DNA from: QHXM01 sp032160165
GTDB taxonomy: Bacteria > Acidobacteriota > Blastocatellia > Pyrinomonadales > Pyrinomonadaceae
Direction of reading: 5' to 3'
Assembly (NCBI GenBank): GCA_032160165.1
Contig: JAVHWA010000023.1
Coordinates: 1-64,000, forward strand
DNA length: 64,000 bases
Shown: positions 45,178 to 53,172 of the stretch, in pieces
Layout of the letters: the number at the start of each line of letters is the position of its first letter
How positions within the stretch are numbered: position 1 is the stretch's first letter
Position numbers and translations under genes: made by a program
Notes under the pieces: model-generated
What the model was told of the DNA's origin: nothing
The model's database searches: none
What the model saw: only the letters and a program-made list of their open reading frames with translations

Positions 45178-45240
45178 AGGAATCACACGCAGTCTCACGA
45201 AGAAGTTTTCGTGGTGCTTAGTGCGACTAAGTGGATCGTT
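45178..45240. repeat. Degenerate inverted word array W15 (CACGAAG / AGTGGATCGT words)
   Basis: AGGAATCACACGC and TCTCACGAAGAAG face TTTTCGTGGTGC and TTAGTGCGACTAAGTGGATCGT. The terminal AGTGGATCGT is shared with the array at 56066-56142. The rest of the gap (45241-45587) has only an ACGCTGCAGCGT palindrome. Confidence 0.45.
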
Positions 45241-45587
45241 CACCTGACTCCCACGTACGAACCGAGGCTGACCAGGCGCGGTAAAACGCTGCAGCGTCTG
45301 TGGCATTCTGACTGGGTAGAAATTCAGATTGACGAGTGCGGAGTGGTCAGACTGATTCTTCGGCTACGGAACGGACCGACCAGTCTTCAGGTTATTTACT
45401 GAGCCGACAATGCCAGTCACTAACGTTTCCCGGAAAATACTTAGCTAAATTGGACGACCATGCTGTTCTGTCTCCCACTCTCGTCCGCGCTGAATGGGGC
45501 CCGGCGCCGCGAGGCACAGACTTTGCCAAGTGTTCGGTGCGGCCTTCCGATAGAAGGGCGCCGAAGAGCGAGGTCCAGCCAGCCCAG

Positions 45588-46031
45588 ATGAGCATACCGA
45601 ACGAGATCACATCCCCCGAGATAGCTCCCCCGAGCCTCCCCGCCCTGGAAACGCGTCACACCCGCGGAACTATCCTGATTGTCGAGGACGACCGCTCGAT
45701 TCGGCGTTATCTTGAAGTCATCCTGCAGCGAGCGGGCTACTGCGTCGTAGCCGCCGCCGATGGCCTCGAAGCGATGAAAGCCGCTCTCACTTCCACGGTC
45801 GATGCCGTGGTTACCGACGCGATCATGCCGCATGTAAACGGTTATGAGCTTTGCCGGTTCCTGAGGCATCACCCTAAATTAGCGCGCTTGCCAGTGGTTC
45901 TCCTGAGTGGGTTTGAGCGAGCCGACGCGGCGCAGGAAACGCACGATCGGCCGGATTACTATCTGGCCAAGCCCGTCCGTCCGGATGAGTTGACTGGTTG
46001 CCTCGCTCGATTGCTTCTGAAGGCAGCCTAA
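45588..46031 (+). CDS. Single-domain response regulator (CheY-like)
   Basis: The 147-residue protein is one receiver domain after a 28-residue leader: acidic pair Asp34-Asp35 in ILIVEDDRS, phosphoacceptor Asp77 in AVVTDAIMP, Ser107 in VVLLSG and Lys128 in YYLAKP. There is no output domain, so it acts through protein contacts in a phosphorelay. No histidine kinase is adjacent. The start at ATG 45588 (MSIPNEITSP) is an estimate; in-frame codons extend to 45336 but look non-coding. It converges on ald across a strong hairpin. Confidence 0.8.
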   Translation: MSIPNEITSPEIAPPSLPALETRHTRGTILIVEDDRSIRRYLEVILQRAGYCVVAAADGLEAMKAALTSTVDAVVTDAIMPHVNGYELCRFLRHHPKLARLPVVLLSGFERADAAQETHDRPDYYLAKPVRPDELTGCLARLLLKAA

Positions 46032-46043
46032 GACGAAGCACTT

Positions 46044-46120
46044 GCAGGCAGTCAAAAGTCCAGGGTCCCAAGTCCGGAACACGCTTCTCGACTTGGGACC
46101 CTGGACTTTTGACTGCCTGC
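46044..46120. terminator. Perfect 31-bp inverted repeat between convergent genes (word array W8)
   Basis: GCAGGCAGTCAAAAGTCC then AGGGTCCCAAGTC is matched 31 of 31 by its reverse complement at 46090-46120 around a 15-base loop. It lies between the response regulator and ald stops, so it could terminate both transcripts. The internal words (AAGTCCAGGGTCC, CCCAAGTCC) resemble the TTGGACC words at 51298-51462. Confidence 0.8.
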
Positions 46121-46127
46121 TGTTGCC

Positions 46128-47264
46128 TTACACAGTAGTGGCCGTTGTCGTGCCCAGCAGTTCATCCAACGGTGTGTACTCGAGTTCTTGAGCGATGGCC
46201 ACTGCCTCGTAGGTAAGCCGTCCGGCGTAGGTGTTCACCCCGGCCTTCAGGCCCGGATCGCGGGCGATGGCATCGATGAAACCCTTGTTCGCCAGTTTTA
46301 GAGCGTAGGGAAGTGTTGCATTGGTCAACGCGAAAGTTGATGTGCGCGGTACAGCGCCGGGCATGTTTGCCACGCAGTAGTGAAGAACATCTTCAACGTA
46401 GTAGGTAGGATTCGAGTGAGTCGTAGGATGCGTGGTCTCGATACACCCGCCCTGGTCCACTGCGACATCCACGATGACCGCTCCCTTCGGCACATCCTTA
46501 AGCATGCTCCGGGTAACCAGTCTCGGAGCCGCTGCACCAGGGACCAGCACTGCGCCCACGATCAAGTCGGCCTGCGAGATAGCGTCATGAATCATGTACG
46601 CGCTGGAGGCGAGGGTGGAAATCTTCGAGAGAAATATGTCGTCGAGCTCGCGCAAGCGGTCAAGATTATTGTCAATGATGGTAACGTGCGCGCCCATCCC
46701 GACGGCGATCTTTGCTGCATTCGTTCCCACTACTCCACCGCCGATAATGACTACGTGCGCTGCGGGCACACCGGGCACGCCTCCGAGCAGGATTCCTCGT
46801 CCCCCGTTCATCTTCTCAAGATAAGTAGCTCCGACCTGGATCGCCATTCGGCCGGCGACCTCGGACATTGGAGTTAACAGCGGAAGCGTGCCGCGGCGGT
46901 CGGTTATGGTCTCGTACGCGATGCCGGTCACTTTGCGCTTAAGGAGAGCTTCGGTTTGCTTCGGATCAGGGGCGAGATGGAGATAGGTGAAAAGCAACTG
47001 CCCTTCGCGCATCCGCGGATATTCAGGCGCGATTGGCTCTTTCACCTTGACGATCATATCGCCCTGCCCCCAAACCTCATCCGGCGAACCAAGGATCGTC
47101 GCGCCCGCGCGCTCGTACAAAGAGTCCTCAAAACCCGAGCCATCCCCCGCGGTCTTTTCCACCACCACTTTATGCCCAGCATCGGTGAGGGCGCGCACTC
47201 CAGCCGGAGTCAGCCCCACACGATATTCGTTATCTTTGATCTCTTTAGGCAGTCCGATGATCAT
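46128..47264 (-). CDS. ald: Alanine dehydrogenase
   Basis: The 378-residue protein starts MIIGLPKEIKDNEYRVGLTPAGV and has KVKEPIAPEYPRMREGQLLFTYLHLA (substrate lysine region), the NAD-binding VIIGGGVVGTNAAKIAVGMGAHVTI, and VDVAVDQGGCIETTHPTTHSNPTY. It interconverts L-alanine and pyruvate plus ammonia with NAD. The length and N-terminus match the family exactly. It is followed on the minus strand by the perfect 31-bp hairpin. An S23-like gene with word arrays lies upstream. Confidence 0.95.
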   Translation of the reverse strand: MIIGLPKEIKDNEYRVGLTPAGVRALTDAGHKVVVEKTAGDGSGFEDSLYERAGATILGSPDEVWGQGDMIVKVKEPIAPEYPRMREGQLLFTYLHLAPDPKQTEALLKRKVTGIAYETITDRRGTLPLLTPMSEVAGRMAIQVGATYLEKMNGGRGILLGGVPGVPAAHVVIIGGGVVGTNAAKIAVGMGAHVTIIDNNLDRLRELDDIFLSKISTLASSAYMIHDAISQADLIVGAVLVPGAAAPRLVTRSMLKDVPKGAVIVDVAVDQGGCIETTHPTTHSNPTYYVEDVLHYCVANMPGAVPRTSTFALTNATLPYALKLANKGFIDAIARDPGLKAGVNTYAGRLTYEAVAIAQELEYTPLDELLGTTTATTV

Positions 47265-47278
47265 CGTGTCTCCAGCGA

Positions 47279-47944
47279 TTAGATTTCAGATGTTGGATGT
47301 CAGATGTTAGAGCGTAACGACTAATAATGCCGTTGAGCAATCCAGCCGAGACATCGCATTAGATGCTGGGATGCTAGATGTCAGCAGTTATTCCTTCGGC
47401 CGTAACGATCGCAGGAGTCCGTTTAGCAAACGCCCGACCTCGTCTACCAGCGCTTGAATTGCCGAATGCTGCTGCTTCGTAAGATATCCAAGGCGCAATG
47501 CCAACTCCAAGTGTGTATCCAGCTCTAACAGAGATCCTCTCGCGTTTGCTAGAAAGTGTTGGAATTCGGCTGACGTCCTTCGTCCCTGGCCTTCGGCTAT
47601 ATTCGCCGGAATTGAACCGCAGGCACGTCGTACTTGACTGGTTAAGCCGTAGGTCTCCTTCTTAGGAAAATGCTCAGTTGCATCGTAAATCACGACCGCC
47701 AAGTCCATGGCCTTCTGCCACACAATTAGATCGCGGTGACTCTTGATTATTCCACCAGCCCCGGTCGGGATTTTCCACCATCCAACATACAACAACCTCC
47801 TATAGGGTTGGTGCTTCGGGTGGTTTCCGGTGATTACAATCAATCGAGCTTACTGAGATCCAGCATCTGACATCTGACATCTACGCCCAGCATCTAACAT
47901 CTGGAGTCTTCGGCCAGCATCTAACATCCGACATCTAACATCTT
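47279..47944. repeat. Inverted word array W9 (CAGATGTTAGATG words) enclosing a second S23-like gene
   Basis: The left arm is in two blocks: TTTCAGATGTTGGATGTCAG with ATGTTAGAG (47285-47312), and GATGCTGGGATGCTAGATG (47362-47387). The right arm is in three blocks of CATCTGACATCTGACATC, CAGCATCTAACATCTGG and CAGCATCTAACATCCGAC (47857-47944). The unit fills the whole space between ald and the aldehyde dehydrogenase stop and encloses the S23-like gene. Confidence 0.8.
47388..47843 (-). CDS. Four-helix-bundle protein (S23 / Avd-like), start uncertain, possible frameshift
   Basis: The conserved part (from about residue 34, KSHRDLIVWQKAMDL) is a close relative of the protein at 15547-15924: YGLTSQVRRACGSIPANIAEG and ARGSLLELDTHLELALRL. 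As drawn, the frame opens at TTG 47843 through sequence that resembles a leader. A strong AGGAGG with ATG seven bases later lies inside the leader, but that ATG is in another frame and reads 13 codons (MLDGGKSRPGLVE) to TAA. Either a one-base shift separates the true start from the body, or an unusual start is used. The function is unknown, as for its paralogue. Confidence 0.75.
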   Translation of the reverse strand: MIVITGNHPKHQPYRRLLYVGWWKIPTGAGGIIKSHRDLIVWQKAMDLAVVIYDATEHFPKKETYGLTSQVRRACGSIPANIAEGQGRRTSAEFQHFLANARGSLLELDTHLELALRLGYLTKQQHSAIQALVDEVGRLLNGLLRSLRPKE

Positions 47945-47951
47945 CGTCCAC

Positions 47952-49502
47952 CTACTCATCTATCTGGGCGCGCTGCAGCTTGCCGCTGTAGTCCACGTAA
48001 ACGGATTTCCATTCCGTGAAGATATCCAGGACCTGTGTGCCGGCTTCGCGATGACCGTTCCCAGTGGCCTTGGTACCACCAAACGGAAGATGGACCTCCG
48101 CGCCTATGGTTGACGAGTTCACGTAGAAGATTCCCGTGTACATCTCATTCATCGCTCGAAACGCCGCATTCACATCCTGAGTATAAATCGCGGCGGACAG
48201 GCCATAGCGGACGCCGTTCGCGATTTCAACAGCTTCGTCAAGGGAGCTTGTGGGAATCACGGCGGTTACTGGACCGAAAATCTCTTCCTGCGCTATTCGC
48301 ATCCCCGGAGCGACGTCGGTGAAAACGGTCGGCTCGATGAAATAACCATTGGCATAAGCGCCGCTGGTCAGCCGCTTACCTCCGCACGCGAGTCGCGCGC
48401 GATCTTCGCGCTCGCCAATTTCGATATAACCCATGATCTTACGCACGGCATCGGAATTGATAACGGGGCCCATTTCGGTTTTGGGGTCTGCGCCGTTGCC
48501 TACCTTCAAAGCGGAAGCACGGTCCACCAGTTTCCTGCTGAATTGTTTGTAGACCTTCTTATGAACGACAATGCGAGAAGACGCGGTGCACCGCTGGCCC
48601 GAAGTTCCGAATGCACCCCAGACGGCGCCTTCGACTGCCAGGTCCACGTCGGCGTCATCCATCACGATGATGACGTTTTTGCCGCCCATCTCCAAAGAAC
48701 AGATAGCATTTCGTTCGGCGCACACGCTAGCTACGATTCGCCCGGTATCAGTGGAACCGGTAAAGGAGATCAATCGCAGGCTGGGATGGTTGGTTATAGC
48801 AGCGCCTGCCAGTTCGCCGTATCCCGTTACCAGATTGACCACACCCGGCGGCACGCCTGCTTCTTCACATGCTTTGATAAGGTTGTAGGTGGAGAGCGGA
48901 GTGTCCTCCGCGGGTTTGATGACGACAGTGTTACCGCATACGAGCGCCGGAATAAGCTTCCATGACGGAATCGCCATGGGAAAATTCCATGGTGTAATCA
49001 ATCCGCAGAGTCCGACCGGTTGCCGAACGCACATCGCGAATTTGTCCGGCATCTCCGCCGGCGTAGTGAAGCCGTGAAGACGGCGCCCTTCACCTGCGGT
49101 GAAGTAGGTGCAATCGATGGCCTCTTGCACATCGCCGCCGGTCTCCTTCAAGACCTTTCCCATTTCTCGGGTCATGTCTGCGGCGAAGCGGTCCTTGTTG
49201 CGAATCAGAATCTCGCCCAGGCGAAAAAGAATCTCAGCGCGGCGCGGCGCGGGCGTGTGGCGCCAACCATCGAACGCATTGCGCGCGGCATCGACGGCGG
49301 CATTGACGTCCTCTGTGGTGGAAAGCGGAAATCGACCGATCGAATCTCGCGTGTCGGCGGGATTGAGATTCTCAAACGTCTCTCCCCCGGCACTCGGGAC
49401 CCAACGGCCTCCGATGTAGTTGTTGTAGGTTTTAGTCGCCGCACGCGGGGCAGCAGATTTGCGCCCGGCTTTTTTGTTGAGAGCTTTTTTTGCTTGAGCC
49501 AT
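47952..49502 (-). CDS. NAD(P)-dependent aldehyde dehydrogenase
   Basis: The protein has 516 residues; the first 20 or so are a Lys/Ala-rich tail (MAQAKKALNKKAGRKSAAPR). The ALDH fold follows: ITPWNFPMAIPSWKLIPAL, VIKPAEDTPLS, the Rossmann FTGSTDTGRIVAS, the general base Glu in CSLEMGGKN, and the nucleophile Cys in GTSGQRCTASSR. It oxidises an aldehyde or semialdehyde; the sequence resembles aminoadipate or oxoglutarate semialdehyde dehydrogenases, but specificity cannot be set. ATG 49502 is chosen because the codons before it translate the word array W10. ald and htrA are its neighbours. Confidence 0.9.
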   Translation of the reverse strand: MAQAKKALNKKAGRKSAAPRAATKTYNNYIGGRWVPSAGGETFENLNPADTRDSIGRFPLSTTEDVNAAVDAARNAFDGWRHTPAPRRAEILFRLGEILIRNKDRFAADMTREMGKVLKETGGDVQEAIDCTYFTAGEGRRLHGFTTPAEMPDKFAMCVRQPVGLCGLITPWNFPMAIPSWKLIPALVCGNTVVIKPAEDTPLSTYNLIKACEEAGVPPGVVNLVTGYGELAGAAITNHPSLRLISFTGSTDTGRIVASVCAERNAICSLEMGGKNVIIVMDDADVDLAVEGAVWGAFGTSGQRCTASSRIVVHKKVYKQFSRKLVDRASALKVGNGADPKTEMGPVINSDAVRKIMGYIEIGEREDRARLACGGKRLTSGAYANGYFIEPTVFTDVAPGMRIAQEEIFGPVTAVIPTSSLDEAVEIANGVRYGLSAAIYTQDVNAAFRAMNEMYTGIFYVNSSTIGAEVHLPFGGTKATGNGHREAGTQVLDIFTEWKSVYVDYSGKLQRAQIDE

Positions 49503-49507
49503 TGAAA

Positions 49508-49580
49508 GGTTTCGACTTCCGGGTTTCGAGTTTCGGGTCCTGGTTAACTCGAAACCCGAAACTCGAAACCCGAAACGGTT
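49508..49580. repeat. Inverted word array W10 (GTTTCGGGTTTCGA words)
   Basis: GGTTTCGACTTCCGGGTTTC and GAGTTTCGGGT face ACTCGAAACCCGAAACTC and GAAACCCGAAACGG. It occupies the gap between the htrA stop and the aldehyde dehydrogenase start. The same word recurs at 63020-63205. Confidence 0.85.
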
Positions 49581-51159
49581 ATTGGTAAGTGAACTGCACG
49601 ACTCGCTGGATGACACGTCCAGCATCCTTGTCGTAGCGCGCGACGTTGAGGACAACCGCGTCGCCCGGTTTCAGCGAGTTGACGATTCGTTCAAAGACTC
49701 CGAGGGTCGTGACTCCAAGGCGATTGATACGCAGGATCACATCGCCCTCGGCGAGCGATCTTGGCCGCGCATCAGCGATGATGCCGTTTGGATCGATGTC
49801 CTTAACGTAAAGACCGCGCACACCCGTAAGCTTCCTTTCGGTTGCCACTGGCGGCGTCAACTCCTGAAGCGTGACCCCCAGTCTGAGTCGATTGTTGTCA
49901 GGCTGCGGCTTTTCCTTCACAGGCGGCGCAAGAGGCTCGTCCTCATCTCGTGGCGCTAGCGAGCCCGGTCGCTCTCCAATAACAACGTTCGCCGTCCGCC
50001 GCTCCAACTTTCCGTTCACGTCACGAAGATAAGTAAGTGTGATCGATTGCCCCACGGTCGTGCCCGCAACCTTGCTGATCAAATCCTGCGCGCTCAGAAT
50101 CGGCTGACCGTTGTACTCGACGATGATGTCATTGGCCAGGATCCCGGCCTTGCCCGCCGGCCCCTGCTGATCGCGTACGTCGGTTACGATCGCCCCATTG
50201 GTGTTGGGCAATTCGTAGACTTTAGCAAATTCCGGTCGGACCGAATCGAGGAAAATCCCCAGATATCCACGTCGAACCTTGCCGACCGAAATGATCTGCT
50301 GGTAAACGAAGTTCGCTTCATTGGCGGGAAGCGCGAAGCCGATGCCGTTATAATCTCCGGTCGAAGTCGCGATCTGCGAATTGATGCCGATAACTTCGCC
50401 GCGCATGTTGACCAGCGGGCCTCCCGAATTGCCGCGATTGATCGCCGCATCGGTTTGCAGAAATTGCTGGAAGCTGGTGAAAGGCGCGGCCTGCCGCTCC
50501 TTCTTGGAAATGATTCCCGCCGTCACTGTTTGATCCAGTCCGAACGGCGAGCCAATGGCCAATACCCAGTCGCCCACTTGAGTCTCTTCAGAATTGCCCA
50601 ACTTAACCGTTGGAAGGTCCTTAGGCGCATCAATTTTGATCACCGCAACGTCCGTCTCTTCATCGATTCCCTTGACGGTCCCGCGATACTCTTCACCGGA
50701 CTGTAGGCGGACGGTGATTCGCGTCGCACCCTGTACCACGTGTTGGTTGGTCAGGATGTAGCCCTTCGGGTCAACGATGAATCCGCTTCCTACTCCGCGC
50801 GCCGGGCGGCGTGCCTGTCTTCGCAGCATGTCGAGCAAAGGATTATTGGCAGCAGGGTCGTCCTTATCTTCATCGTCGCCGCGCTCCGCCATTTCGGGGG
50901 CAGCGGTGACGGTATCGATGTTGACGACAGCCGGCTCAACCCGACTTGCGATCTGCGAGAAGGAAGCTGAAAGAGCTTCAGGGGCGCGGGCTGCGACCTG
51001 CAAATCGTTCTGAGCGGCGGCCGGACGTCCGGACAACATCGCTCCTATGCCGGCGCCTACGACCAGGCACGCGACAGCGAGCGCAATTATCCATACGCGG
51101 AGTTTACGCAGAATGGCTCGCTCGGAACCGTTCATTTGATCCTTGGGAAGCTCGTACAT
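49579..51159 (-). CDS. HtrA/DegP-type periplasmic serine protease
   Basis: The 526-residue protein has an N-terminal membrane anchor (RVWIIALAVACLVVGAGIGAML, about 21-42). The trypsin-like domain has His140 (ILTNQHVV), Asp170 (ETDVAVIKI) and Ser245 (NRGNSGGPL), followed by two PDZ domains (YLGIFLDSVRPEF, about 300-390, and LGVTLQELTP, about 420-515). It degrades or refolds damaged envelope proteins. ATG 51159 has AAGGTGG upstream. A Gly/Asp-rich loop (about 94-105) precedes the protease domain. Confidence 0.93.
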   Translation of the reverse strand: MYELPKDQMNGSERAILRKLRVWIIALAVACLVVGAGIGAMLSGRPAAAQNDLQVAARAPEALSASFSQIASRVEPAVVNIDTVTAAPEMAERGDDEDKDDPAANNPLLDMLRRQARRPARGVGSGFIVDPKGYILTNQHVVQGATRITVRLQSGEEYRGTVKGIDEETDVAVIKIDAPKDLPTVKLGNSEETQVGDWVLAIGSPFGLDQTVTAGIISKKERQAAPFTSFQQFLQTDAAINRGNSGGPLVNMRGEVIGINSQIATSTGDYNGIGFALPANEANFVYQQIISVGKVRRGYLGIFLDSVRPEFAKVYELPNTNGAIVTDVRDQQGPAGKAGILANDIIVEYNGQPILSAQDLISKVAGTTVGQSITLTYLRDVNGKLERRTANVVIGERPGSLAPRDEDEPLAPPVKEKPQPDNNRLRLGVTLQELTPPVATERKLTGVRGLYVKDIDPNGIIADARPRSLAEGDVILRINRLGVTTLGVFERIVNSLKPGDAVVLNVARYDKDAGRVIQRVVQFTYQ

Positions 51160-51297
51160 CAGACACCACCTTCAAAAAAACAGAAGAGGCAAAGGTGCGC
51201 TCTTGGTCTAGGACATCTGCCCAAATGCCGGGGCCATTGCCGGGCACAAGCGGGAGGCCATCAAGTATAACTAAACGCGAGGCGCAGGGGAAGGCGA

Positions 51298-51462
51298 GGT
51301 CCAAAGTCCAAGGTCAAAACCGTTCAACGTTCAACGTTCAACGTTCAATGTTCGGGATTCAAGCATGAGGCCGGAACATCGCTCGTTCTCTTGACCTTGG
51401 ACTTTGGACTTTGGACTTTGGACAGTCTTCATCCTTGGACTTTGGACCTTGGACCTTGGACC
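51298..51462. repeat. Composite inverted word array W11 (two nested words)
   Basis: The outer word GGTCCAAAGTCCAAGGTC (51298-51315) faces TTGACCTTGGACTTTGGACT repeats (51391-51423) and CCTTGGACTTTGGACC repeats (51433-51462). Nested inside is a second word, four tandem GTTCAACG units (51320-51355), the same as at the rpsP-khpA gap. It fills the gap between htrA and the alcohol dehydrogenase. Confidence 0.85.
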
Positions 51463-51466
51463 GGTC

Positions 51467-52420
51467 TTAGGGTCTCAACAGAATCTTGAGCACCCCCGGC
51501 TCACCGGCGCGTTGCATCGCGCGCACGCCATCCGAAAGCGGATAGGTCTCGCTTATCAAGCTCTCGACGTCAATACGATCATCGCGCAATAAATCGAGCG
51601 CCGGTGCAAAGCGCCCACAACGCGATCCAACTACGCTGATCTCGTCAACTACAATCCGGGACGCATCTATCGGCGTCGTTCCGTGAAAGGTAGACTTCAA
51701 GATCAGTACGCCGCGCGGCTCCAAAAGATCAAGCGCGAGCGCGAATCCTGATTCGGAACCGGAAGCTTCGACTACGGTGTCAAATTCACGAACACGGTTG
51801 CGCATCTGATCAAGCGTTGCCGTTTCGATTCCTCGCCGGGACGCGATCTCAAGTTTCTGTGGATGCTTTCCAATAAGCGTCACGGACGCGTCCTTCAATG
51901 CCAGCGCCTGGGCGCAAAGCAGTCCGAGCTTCCCATCGCCGATGACAGCCACCGAAGATTCATGTGAAAGATTGACGCGCTCCGCAATCCCAAGGGCGGC
52001 CGCCAGCGGCTCGCAAAAGACGGCGCGCTCATCGGGAATCTCGTCGGGTACGGGAAGTAAGTTGACAATTGGAAGCTGAAGAAGTTCAGCATGCGCGCCG
52101 TCGCGACCAACGATACCGAGGACGGTCCGCTCAGGACAATGGCGCGGATCACCGCTGATGCAGTGAGCGCAGTGGCCGCAACCTGCATTGATCTCGCCGA
52201 CCACGCGTCGTCCTGGAAGCCTGGGGTCTGGCGCGCTTTCAACCACTCCAACGAATTCGTGTCCGAGCGTTCCTTCAAAGCCCGCGTAACCTCGCGCGAT
52301 CTCAAGATCAGTATTGCAGATACCGCTGAGAGTGACGCGCACGACCGCTTCGTCAGGCTGCCGGGGCTCTGGAACTTCGGCGACTGAAAGTTGACTGTGT
52401 TCGTAACGTAGGGCTTTCAT
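51467..52420 (-). CDS. Zinc-dependent alcohol dehydrogenase (MDR family)
   Basis: The 317-residue protein starts MKALRYEHSQLSVAEVPEPR. The catalytic zinc ligands are in SGICNTDLE and TLGHEFVG, and a structural zinc set of four cysteines lies in GCGHCAHCISGDPRHC. The NAD Rossmann motif VIGDGKLGLLCAQA and VVEASGSESGF follow. It resembles threonine/sorbitol-type dehydrogenases, and the substrate is open. The ATG directly abuts word array W12 and no Shine-Dalgarno remains. Codons before it would translate the array (SPITHHPSPP). Confidence 0.88.
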   Translation of the reverse strand: MKALRYEHSQLSVAEVPEPRQPDEAVVRVTLSGICNTDLEIARGYAGFEGTLGHEFVGVVESAPDPRLPGRRVVGEINAGCGHCAHCISGDPRHCPERTVLGIVGRDGAHAELLQLPIVNLLPVPDEIPDERAVFCEPLAAALGIAERVNLSHESSVAVIGDGKLGLLCAQALALKDASVTLIGKHPQKLEIASRRGIETATLDQMRNRVREFDTVVEASGSESGFALALDLLEPRGVLILKSTFHGTTPIDASRIVVDEISVVGSRCGRFAPALDLLRDDRIDVESLISETYPLSDGVRAMQRAGEPGVLKILLRP

Positions 52421-52501
52421 GGGTGGTGATGGGTGATGGGTGATGGGTGATAGGTAAGCACGAGAACTGCCCTTATCACCCATCACCTATCACTTATCAC
52501 T
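52421..52501. repeat. Inverted word array W12 (GTGATGGGTGATAGG words)
   Basis: Five tandem GGTGATGG/GGTGATAGG units (52424-52458) face CCTTATCACCCATCACC and TATCACTTATCACT (52471-52501). It lies between the alcohol dehydrogenase ATG and the stop of the next gene. The words match those at 14284-14339. Confidence 0.85.
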
Positions 52502-52506
52502 GCTCT

Positions 52507-53070
52507 TCAGAAGCTCTTAGTTCGCGCGTAGATGTTATCGGCATTCAGCTCGACCAGTTGTTGGCGCCCCGAGACCCTTACCGGCAAACGCCACTCGACA
52601 GTCTGCGAACCAGCGAGCATCGCATGCACCCACCACTGACCCGGAGTCACCATCACTGTCGCGCGTCCGTTCTCATCCAGACGCGCCTTTACGGGCGCGC
52701 GTCCCTGCATGCGATCTTTCAGGAAGTCTTCGAAGTGGACTCCCGGATGTGGCTCAAAGCCGAACTCGCGCTGCACCGCTCCGACATCTACGGGATAGAG
52801 CTGAACAGGAACGTTGATCGCCGCGCCCTGATCTCTGGCAGATGGTCTCAGCACTATCTGCAGCGCGGTCTGCTCGGCCACATTCTCGCCGCTGACGACC
52901 CCGCCGGCAGGCAGGTTATGGTAGATATTCCATCCGGCCCCAATGAGCGCGGCGAGCAGTGCCAGCCGAAGCAGGGTGGCGAGTAGACTGTATGAGAGAC
53001 TCTGTGTGTTTAGCACTGCGCATATAATAGCGAAGACCTGTCGGTTTATGTAGGCTGGGAGCGCAGGCAT
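52507..53070 (-). CDS. Membrane-anchored protein of unknown function
   Basis: The protein has up to 187 residues. A hydrophobic segment (LLATLLRLALLAALIGAGWNIY, about 30-51) is followed by a beta-rich extracytoplasmic domain with QIVLRPSARDQGAAINVPVQLYPVDV, RPVKARLDENGRATVMVTPGQWWVHAML and a VSGRQQLVELNAD end. The order of elements suggests a carboxypeptidase-regulatory or Ig-like fold, but no family is firmly recognised. Its start is uncertain; the first 20 residues fall in or near a repeat, and a later methionine is absent. It lies downstream of the dehydrogenase on a divergent-looking repeat boundary. Confidence 0.6.
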   Translation of the reverse strand: MPALPAYINRQVFAIICAVLNTQSLSYSLLATLLRLALLAALIGAGWNIYHNLPAGGVVSGENVAEQTALQIVLRPSARDQGAAINVPVQLYPVDVGAVQREFGFEPHPGVHFEDFLKDRMQGRAPVKARLDENGRATVMVTPGQWWVHAMLAGSQTVEWRLPVRVSGRQQLVELNADNIYARTKSF

Positions 53071-53149
53071 CCTGCCTGCTCACGTGCGCAGCACGCTGAC
53101 GTTGTTCGCGCTTTGCGCTCAATGCACGCAGGATGCGTGCGTTCCCAGC
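53053..53149. repeat. Nested palindrome element, copy G (GCAGGCATCCTGCCTGC family)
   Basis: GGCTGGGAGCGCAGGCATCC and TGCCTGC on the left are mirrored by GCACGCAGGATGCGTGC and GTTCCCAGC on the right. GCGCAGCACGC and GCGCTTTGCGC palindromes lie between. It separates the membrane protein from the dioxygenase gene, and the right end lies 24 bp before the latter. Confidence 0.65.
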
Positions 53150-53172
53150 ACTCGCGCTCTCGCTGGAAGGCT

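Noticed and set aside
45169..45402. 77-codon ORF near the response regulator
   Set aside because: It starts in word array W15 and has no recognisable protein features.
45336..45587. N-terminal extension of the response regulator
   Set aside because: 84 extra codons show no conserved features; the receiver fold starts after ATG 45588.
47279..47944. CRISPR-like array
   Set aside because: Words are 8-14 bases with no unique spacers, and both orientations are present.
49503..49655. N-terminal extension of the aldehyde dehydrogenase
   Set aside because: Its residues (such as RVSGFELTRTR) are translated word array W10.
50047..50706. Plus-strand ORF of 219 codons
   Set aside because: Antisense shadow of the HtrA gene, which has a full catalytic triad.
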